This document shows positions 1 through 4,142 of a DNA stretch of 6,874 bases, in pieces. The position numbers and the translations under genes were made by a program. The DNA is from JBBIRM01 sp037441765 (GTDB taxonomy: Bacteria > Desulfobacterota > BSN033 > UBA1163): positions 1 through 6,874 of the forward strand of contig JBBIRM010000156.1 in NCBI GenBank assembly GCA_037441765.1, in the 5' to 3' direction. Every line of letters starts with the position of its first letter. Position 1 is the first letter of the stretch. The notes beneath the pieces were generated by a model. That model was not told the origin of the DNA. It saw only the letters and a program-made list of their open reading frames with translations, and searched no databases.

Positions 1-2
1 AT

Positions 3-77
3 GTTCAGGCTCGGAAGATGATGAAACAGTTCTCCAGGATGGGAGAGAAAGGATTTAGAAGAGGGGGAATTCTTTAA
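3..77 (+). CDS. ffh: Signal recognition particle protein Ffh, C-terminal end only (partial)
   Basis: Only the last 24 codons and the TAA stop lie in the window; the gene enters from the left edge in frame 3. The visible peptide contains QARKMMKQFSRMG, a basic, methionine-rich helix typical of the extreme C-terminus of the Ffh M domain, which binds 4.5S/SRP RNA and signal sequences. Ffh is the GTPase that targets nascent membrane proteins to FtsY and the translocon. Being directly upstream of rpsP is the usual position of ffh in many bacteria, and this supports the call more than the short peptide does. The stop is 22 bases before the rpsP start, so co-transcription is likely. The GTPase domain cannot be assessed. 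Confidence 0.8.
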   Translation, partial: VQARKMMKQFSRMGEKGFRRGGIL

Positions 78-79
78 TG

Positions 80-90
80 AAGGAGGTGAT
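80..90 (+). promoter_or_regulatory. Extended Shine-Dalgarno of rpsP
   Basis: AAGGAGGTGAT is an 11-base match to the complement of the 16S rRNA 3' end, unusually long for this window. It ends 9 bases before the ATG at 100. It fixes that ATG as the rpsP start over the in-frame ATG at 112, and it fits the high translation expected of a ribosomal protein gene. Confidence 0.8.
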
Positions 91-99
91 AGAGGGCAA

Positions 100-369
100 A
101 TGGCAGTATCGATGAGACTGATGAGATTTGGTGGAAAGAAGTCCCCTTACTATCGGATTGTTGTTTCGGACCGGCGGAGTGCAAGGGATGGGAAGTTTAT
201 CGATCAGATCGGGACTTATGATCCCAAGGAGGATCCGGTGGAGGTCCGATTGAAGGAAGAGAAGGCGATGGAGTGGCTAAAGCGGGGAGCTCAACCCACT
301 CCCACCGTCCGTCAACTTCTGAACCGAGCCGGGATTTCAAAGAGATTGACAGAGGGCAAAAAAGATTAA
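100..369 (+). CDS. rpsP: Small ribosomal subunit protein bS16
   Basis: This 89-residue basic protein has the bS16 N-terminal signature: residues 1-22 run MAVSMRLMRFGGKKSPYYRIVV, close to the family pattern of M-V-x-I-R-L-x-R-x-G-x-K-K-x-P-x-Y-R-I-V. Next come the conserved SDRRSARDGKFI(D/E)xIGTYDP stretch at about 23-42 and the W-L-x-x-GAQPT segment at about 59-68. bS16 binds 16S rRNA in the 30S body and is needed for ordered small-subunit assembly. The length is normal for the family. The strong Shine-Dalgarno upstream supports the start. It sits between ffh and khpA, and a 71-base gap follows, so it belongs to the same likely operon. Nothing is odd about the protein. Confidence 0.98.
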   Translation: MAVSMRLMRFGGKKSPYYRIVVSDRRSARDGKFIDQIGTYDPKEDPVEVRLKEEKAMEWLKRGAQPTPTVRQLLNRAGISKRLTEGKKD

Positions 370-428
370 GTTGCCTTTTCTCAGATCCTTGATTTTTAGA
401 GATTTCTGTAAAGGCCCAATCAGAAAGT

Positions 429-435
429 GGAGGTG
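429..435 (+). promoter_or_regulatory. Shine-Dalgarno of khpA, deciding ATG over GTG
   Basis: GGAGGTG lies just upstream of two adjacent in-frame start codons, GTG at 438 and ATG at 441. From the end of the GGAGG core the ATG is 7 bases away and the GTG only 4, so the ATG is preferred. Confidence 0.65.
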
Positions 436-440
436 GGGTG

Positions 441-677
441 ATGAGTACAAAAGAGCTAATTGAATATATTGCAAAGGCATTGGTCGATCATCCAGAACAG
501 GTCAGGGTTTCTGAAATCGAAGGGGAGAAGACCTCGGTAATTGAACTCTCTGTTGCCAAAGAAGATTTGGGGAAAGTGATTGGAAAACAGGGGAGGACTG
601 CCCGGGCCATCCGAGTTATTCTTGGAGCGGCTTCAGCAAATTTGGGGAAGCACTCTGTTTTAGAGATTATTGAATAA
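441..677 (+). CDS. khpA: KhpA family KH-domain RNA-binding protein
   Basis: The product is 78 residues and consists of essentially one KH domain. It shows the diagnostic GxxG loop as IGKQGRTARAIR, with GKQG at residues 48-51, preceded by a beta-strand region (about 32-40) and followed by the RNA-contacting helix. This matches the YlqC/KhpA family, encoded between rpsP and rimM in many bacteria. KhpA often pairs with KhpB (Jag/EloR) and binds many transcripts; in Gram-positive bacteria it affects cell elongation and division. Its role outside those groups is poorly defined. A GTG at 438 is an alternative start adding one residue. The rimM ATG follows after 6 bases, which suggests coupling. Function in this organism is inferred from the family. 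Confidence 0.93.
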   Translation: MSTKELIEYIAKALVDHPEQVRVSEIEGEKTSVIELSVAKEDLGKVIGKQGRTARAIRVILGAASANLGKHSVLEIIE

Positions 678-683
678 TCTACC

Positions 684-1211
684 ATGGGAGAGAGGCTTTT
701 CCCAATTGGCAGGGTCATAAAACCTCATGGGGTTAAAGGAAAGATCAAAATTGAATATTTTGGAGATGACCCTGTAAGTTTCTCCCTCTATGATGAGATT
801 TTTATTGAAAACCCGGAGGGAGTACTCAAACCCTATAAAGTCCTTGAGGCAATTCCAAAACCACCAGGCCTCCTTCTTCAATTGGAGGGGATCGAGAGGC
901 GAGAGGATGTAGAGCCCCTTCAAGGGAAAGAGATCTTAATCAGGAGAGAGGCCCTTCCTGAGTTAAAAAATGGAGAGTATTACTGGATTGATCTCTTGGG
1001 AATAAGAGTAGAAACCCTGGAGGGAAGGAGGATCGGAGAGTTGAAGGCGATCTTTCCTACAAAAGCCAACGACGTCTATGTGGTTAAGGGAAAACGAAAG
1101 GAGATATTTCTTCCAGCCACTGAGGAGGTGATTCAAAGCATAGACCTTGAGAAGAGGGTGATGAAAGTCGTTCGGATGGAAGGGCTGTGGGAGGATAAGG
1201 ATGAGATTTGA
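684..1211 (+). CDS. rimM: Ribosome maturation factor RimM (16S rRNA processing)
   Basis: The 175-residue length is normal for RimM. The N-terminal beta-barrel domain opens with IGRVIKPHGVKGKIKI (residues 8-23), the family hallmark. The linker NGEYYWIDLLGIRV (96-109) leads into the C-terminal PRC-barrel, with the conserved A-N-D-V-Y-V-V at 128-134, an E-I-F-L-P-A strand and a final M-E-G-L. RimM binds uS19 on the 30S head and helps late small-subunit maturation and 16S processing. There is no clear Shine-Dalgarno before the ATG; the start is 6 bases after the khpA stop, so initiation probably relies on coupling. The last 11 bases overlap the trmD start. The rimM-trmD pair is one of the most conserved neighbourhoods in bacteria. 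Confidence 0.97.
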   Translation: MGERLFPIGRVIKPHGVKGKIKIEYFGDDPVSFSLYDEIFIENPEGVLKPYKVLEAIPKPPGLLLQLEGIERREDVEPLQGKEILIRREALPELKNGEYYWIDLLGIRVETLEGRRIGELKAIFPTKANDVYVVKGKRKEIFLPATEEVIQSIDLEKRVMKVVRMEGLWEDKDEI

Positions 1212-1941
1212 CATCTTGACCCTTTTTCCTAAGATGTTTCATTCCCCCTTTGAGGAAAGTATCTTGGCGAGGGCTATTGAGAAAGGTTTAATCCATATTC
1301 GAACAATCGACCTCAGGGATTTTGCATTGGATAAACATCGAGTAGTGGACGATACTCCTTATGGGGGAGGCCAGGGTATGGTGATGAAGGTCGAACCTAT
1401 TGCCCGAGCCATTGAATGGATAAAATCTCAAGACCCAAAGGCCTGGACAATCTACCTTACTCCCCAGGGAAAGAGCTTAAATCAAGAGATTCTTCAACAA
1501 TTATCATTACGTTCTCATCTCATTCTGCTCTGTGGTCGTTATGAAGGAATAGATGAGAGGGTGCGGGATTTGTATGTGGATGAGGAGATTTCGATTGGGG
1601 ATTATGTTCTCACTGGAGGGGAACTTGCTGCCATGGTGGTGATTGATGCAGTATCGAGACTTCTGCCTGGAGTTTTGGGATCAGAAAGATCAGCAAAAGA
1701 GGACTCTTTCTTCAACTCCCTCTTAGAATACCCTCAATATACACGACCTTCGGAGTTTAGAGGGGTTTCTGTCCCTGATATACTCCTTTCAGGAAACCAT
1801 GAGGCGATCTCGCGATGGAGAAGAAAAGAAGCCCTCCGAAGGACGGCCCTGAGACGTCCTGATCTTTTATCCAAAGCCGTTCTATCCGAAGAGGATAAAA
1901 AACTTCTGAAAGAGATATTTCAGAATGATGAGATCAGATAG
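1201..1941 (+). CDS. trmD: tRNA (guanine-37-N1)-methyltransferase
   Basis: TrmD uses S-adenosylmethionine to make m1G37 next to the anticodon, preventing +1 frameshifting. The 246-residue protein carries the hallmarks in order: RFDILTLFP (2-10), DDTPYGGGQGMVMK (50-63), YLTPQGK (85-91), the trefoil-knot SAM motifs LCGRYEGIDERV (110-121) and SIGDYVLTGGE (131-141), then R153 and the DSFFNSLLEYPQYTRP segment starting at D168. By alignment from memory, E115, R153 and D168 correspond to E. coli E116, R154 and D169, the last being the proposed catalytic base. The C-terminal tRNA-binding domain with R-W-R-R-K-E-A-L-R-R-T is intact. A GGGAGG at 1189-1194, inside rimM, gives a good ribosome-binding site. 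The 3' end overlaps the next gene. Confidence 0.98.
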   Translation: MRFDILTLFPKMFHSPFEESILARAIEKGLIHIRTIDLRDFALDKHRVVDDTPYGGGQGMVMKVEPIARAIEWIKSQDPKAWTIYLTPQGKSLNQEILQQLSLRSHLILLCGRYEGIDERVRDLYVDEEISIGDYVLTGGELAAMVVIDAVSRLLPGVLGSERSAKEDSFFNSLLEYPQYTRPSEFRGVSVPDILLSGNHEAISRWRRKEALRRTALRRPDLLSKAVLSEEDKKLLKEIFQNDEIR

Positions 1942-2524
1942 ACCCGAGATGGGACCTAACATCTATCTGGGACTTGTTCATCATCCGATTTATGACCGAA
2001 GAAGGGAGGTTGTTGCAACTGCTGTAACCAACTTCGACATTCACGATATCGCCCGCTGTTCGAGGACTTTTGGGTTAGGTGGGTTCTATATGATCACTCC
2101 TTTGGAAAGCCAGATTCAGTTGGTCAAGAGAGTGATCCAGCATTGGGTCGAGGGATATGGTTCAATCTATAATCCCACTCGAAAGGAATCCCTTTCCCTT
2201 GTTCGAATCTCCAAGAGTATTGAAGAGGCAGAAAGGGAGATCTCTAATCTCTGGGGTAAAGAGGTAAAGAGTATTGCTACCACGGCTATCTCCCATCCCA
2301 AAAGTATTAGTTTTGCAACTCTTAGAAAATTATTGGAGGATAGAGGGACACCCTTTTTCATGCTCTTTGGAACAGGATGGGGGTTGACCCGAGAGGTAAT
2401 AGAATATGCGGATTATGTCCTTGATCCCATCAAGGGGGCAGGATATAATCATCTTTCAGTTCGCTCGGCGGTTGCCATTGTTTTGGATCGATTATTGGGA
2501 GAGCGAATGAGCAATTCAGAATGA
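1925..2524 (+). CDS. TM1570-type SPOUT-fold RNA methyltransferase
   Basis: This 199-residue protein resembles the small SAM-dependent RNA methyltransferase family represented by Thermotoga TM1570 (Pfam Methyltrn_RNA_4, as I recall), which is usually next to trmD. Visible features are YLGLVHHPIYDR (14-25), then TNFDIHDIARCSRTFGLGGFYMI (35-57), which recalls SpoU motif 1 (N...R...FG). The trefoil-knot SAM loops are LFGTGWGL (147-154) and Y-N-H-L-S-V-R-S-A-V-A-I-V-L (174-187). The fold suggests 2'-O-ribose methylation of tRNA or rRNA, but the target is not evident. The family has been seen fused to TrmD in Calditerrivibrio, by memory. The ORF overlaps trmD by 17 bases; ATG 1928 or ATG 1949, which would lie just after the trmD stop, are alternative starts. 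No strong Shine-Dalgarno is visible, so coupling to trmD is likely. Confidence 0.9.
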   Translation: MMRSDRPEMGPNIYLGLVHHPIYDRRREVVATAVTNFDIHDIARCSRTFGLGGFYMITPLESQIQLVKRVIQHWVEGYGSIYNPTRKESLSLVRISKSIEEAEREISNLWGKEVKSIATTAISHPKSISFATLRKLLEDRGTPFFMLFGTGWGLTREVIEYADYVLDPIKGAGYNHLSVRSAVAIVLDRLLGERMSNSE

Positions 2525-2535
2525 TACTCTGAATT
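2513..2535 (+). repeat. Perfect 8-bp inverted repeat spanning the methyltransferase stop codon
   Basis: AATTCAGA and TCTGAATT flank a 7-base loop (ATGATAC), and the stop codon of the upstream gene lies where the first arm meets the loop. Two further T follow the second arm. The stem has only two G-C pairs, so it is a weak hairpin rather than a convincing terminator. It could be a minor attenuation or mRNA-end structure upstream of rplS, or chance. Confidence 0.3.
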
Positions 2536-2575
2536 TTCATATAGAATCTTCGAATAGATTTAGGAGGAAAAGTAG

Positions 2576-2929
2576 ATGGATCCTTTAGAGATCGTAGAAA
2601 GAGAACAGTTAAGAACGGACCTCACCGATTTCAAAGTGGGAGACACTGTCAAAGTCCACGTAAAAATCGTTGAAGGAGAAAAGGAAAGGATTCAACCCTT
2701 CGAGGGCGTGGTGATTCGAAAGAAAAAGGGTGGAATTCGTTCTACCTTCACTGTAAGGAAGATTTCCTATGGAATAGGTGTGGAAAGGATTTTCCCTTTA
2801 CATTCTCCGAGGATTGACCGTATCGATGTCATCAGTCGAGGCAATGTAAGGCGGTCCAGGCTCTTCTATTTGAGGAATCTAAAGGGGAAGGCGGCTCGCA
2901 TTCGAGGAGAAAAGAAACAAGAAGGCTAA
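2576..2929 (+). CDS. rplS: Large ribosomal subunit protein bL19
   Basis: The product is 117 residues, the usual bL19 length. The core motifs are present: F-K-V-G-D-T-V-K-V-H-V at 19-29, R-I-Q-P-F-E-G-V-V-I at 38-47, the segment T-F-T-V-R-K-I-S-Y-G-I-G-V-E-R at 57-71 followed by I-F-P-L-H-S-P, and the basic tail N-V-R-R-S-R-L-F-Y-L-R-N-L-K-G-K at 90-105. bL19 lies at the 30S-50S interface and contributes to an intersubunit bridge. An AGGAGG at 2562-2567 gives good spacing to the ATG. A 51-base gap separates it from the methyltransferase gene, the largest gap since the one before khpA, but no convincing promoter is visible in it, so read-through from the operon is likely. Confidence 0.98.
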   Translation: MDPLEIVEREQLRTDLTDFKVGDTVKVHVKIVEGEKERIQPFEGVVIRKKKGGIRSTFTVRKISYGIGVERIFPLHSPRIDRIDVISRGNVRRSRLFYLRNLKGKAARIRGEKKQEG

Positions 2930-3011
2930 ACCCTTCAATGATGGAATATTGCTTAACCGCATTATTTCAGATGGTGCTTTGATGCTTTTTCCTTCCCTAT
3001 CAGTCCAGCCT

Positions 3012-3608
3012 ATGGATTATTTTGAGAAGATGTATTATGGACAGGGCTACCAGAGGATTGCGGGGGTGGATGAGGTAGGAAGAGGTCCTTTGGCTGGTCC
3101 AGTTGTTGCCGCCGCCGTTATTCTTCCTCGCGAAGGCATTGGAGAAGAGCTTTTTGATTCGAAAAAGATTCCCACCAAGAAACGTGAAACCCTTTTCGAA
3201 CGGATCCTCTCAAAAGCCTTAGGGATAGGCATTGGAACGGTCAGTCAGGAAGAGATCGATCATACCAATATCCTAAAGGCCACGATCAAGGCAATGGCCT
3301 TAGCGGTTAGAAGTCTTCCTCATACACCCGATTTTATCCTGATCGATGGAATTCAAAAACTTGATCTTCCCATTCCACAGAAGTCCATTAGAAAAGGCGA
3401 CCAACTCAGCCAATCCATTGCTGCCGCCTCAATCGTAGCCAAGGTGACCCGGGATCGAATGATGGAACAATGGCATCATCGGTTTCCCCAATATAATTTT
3501 GCAAAACACAAAGGCTATGGAACAAAAGAACATCGAATGGCGATTGAGAGGTTTGGCATCTGTGAACTTCACCGTAAAACCTTTCGAGGGGTCAAGGAAT
3601 ATATTTAA
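3012..3608 (+). CDS. rnhB: Ribonuclease HII
   Basis: RNase HII cleaves the RNA strand of RNA:DNA hybrids and nicks at single ribonucleotides in DNA, starting ribonucleotide excision repair. From the ATG at 3012 the protein is 198 residues, typical for RnhB. It shows IAGVDEVGRGPLAGPVVAAA with catalytic D20 and E21, a D-S-K-K motif, I-L-I-D-G with D112, and S-I-A-A-A-S-I-V-A-K-V-T-R-D-R with D148, completing the DEDD metal-binding set. The substrate-contacting HKGYGTKEH follows. The frame is open upstream to TTG 2949 and ATG 2982, giving up to 219 residues, but the first 21 residues do not look like the family, so 3012 is chosen. No candidate start has a good Shine-Dalgarno. The rplS-rnhB-yraN order is common in proteobacteria. 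Confidence 0.95.
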   Translation: MDYFEKMYYGQGYQRIAGVDEVGRGPLAGPVVAAAVILPREGIGEELFDSKKIPTKKRETLFERILSKALGIGIGTVSQEEIDHTNILKATIKAMALAVRSLPHTPDFILIDGIQKLDLPIPQKSIRKGDQLSQSIAAASIVAKVTRDRMMEQWHHRFPQYNFAKHKGYGTKEHRMAIERFGICELHRKTFRGVKEYI

Positions 3609-3637
3609 AGCAACGGGCCTGGGGCTGAGAATTCAAA

Positions 3638-3666
3638 TTGAAGAATTAAATATGAATAATTAAAAT
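3638..3666 (+). promoter_or_regulatory. Possible sigma70 promoter upstream of yraN
   Basis: TTGAAG at 3638-3643 (4 of 6 matches to the -35 consensus) and TAAAAT at 3661-3666 (5 of 6 to the -10) are separated by exactly 17 bases in an AT-rich gap of about 85 bases between rnhB and yraN. Transcription would start near 3673. AT-rich sequence yields such matches by chance, so this is only a candidate. Confidence 0.35.
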
Positions 3667-3695
3667 AAACCACTTGAACCCTTTTGACGAAAGAG

Positions 3696-4061
3696 ATGCA
3701 AAAGAAAGAACTGGGAAAGAGGGGAGAAGAGATTGCTATCCGTTTTTTAAAAAAGAAAGGGTATCGTATTCTCGAGAGAAATTATTCTTGTAAGATGGGG
3801 GAAATGGACATCATTGCCAGAGAGAAAGATACTCTGGTCTTTATTGAGGTAAAGACTCGAACCTCAACCGCTTTTGGTCCTCCCCAATTCGCAGTGAATC
3901 CCTCCAAACAGATTCAACTATCAAAAGTTGCCCTCCACTTTTTAAAGGAAAAAGGAATCGGAGAGGTAAAGGCCAGGTTCGATGTTGTGGCCATTCTTCT
4001 CGGAACAAAAGGGGAAGAGATCGAATTGATTAAGAATGCTTTCGATTTACAATATCCTTAA
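3696..4061 (+). CDS. yraN: YraN / UPF0102 family nuclease-like protein
   Basis: The 121-residue product is of standard length for UPF0102 and has the full signature. After KKELGKRGEEIAIRFLKKKGYRILERN come the metal-site elements G-E-M-D-I-I-A (G35, E36, D38) and FIEVKTR (E51, K53), the GE-x-D / E-x-K pattern of restriction-endonuclease-like and archaeal Holliday-junction resolvase folds. Nuclease activity is therefore plausible, but the cellular role of the family is not settled. The neighbour rnhB hints at a nucleic-acid maintenance role; that is inference. The frame is open upstream to a TTG at 3684 (125 residues). The ATG at 3696 fits the family N-terminus better, although neither start has a strong Shine-Dalgarno. 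It is the last + strand gene before the convergent terminator. Confidence 0.93.
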   Translation: MQKKELGKRGEEIAIRFLKKKGYRILERNYSCKMGEMDIIAREKDTLVFIEVKTRTSTAFGPPQFAVNPSKQIQLSKVALHFLKEKGIGEVKARFDVVAILLGTKGEEIELIKNAFDLQYP

Positions 4062-4090
4062 AAAAGACCCTCAACTAATCAGTCAATTAA

Positions 4091-4123
4091 AGCCCCACCT
4101 CAAAAAGGAGTAGGGGCTCTTTT
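4091..4123. terminator. Rho-independent terminator, probably bidirectional
   Basis: AGCCCC at 4091-4096 pairs with GGGGCT at 4113-4118, and inner CCT/AGG pairing adds to the stem across an imperfect middle with an A-rich loop. On the + strand the stem is followed by CTTTT, serving yraN. On the - strand it is followed by TTAATT, serving the pyrophosphatase gene. It sits in the 81-base gap between two convergent genes, where a shared terminator is expected. Confidence 0.75.
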
Positions 4124-4142
4124 AGAAAAAGCATGCTCTTTT

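Noticed and set aside
77..115. A 12-codon mini-ORF starting at the ATG that overlaps the ffh stop (TAATG) and ending inside rpsP.
   Set aside because: It contains the rpsP Shine-Dalgarno and has no family resemblance. It is more likely a by-product of the TAATGAAGGAGG sequence than a leader peptide.
660..1214. Open frames on the - strand (660-923 and 963-1214) opposite rimM.
   Set aside because: They are shadows of rimM, which has full-length family motifs on the + strand.
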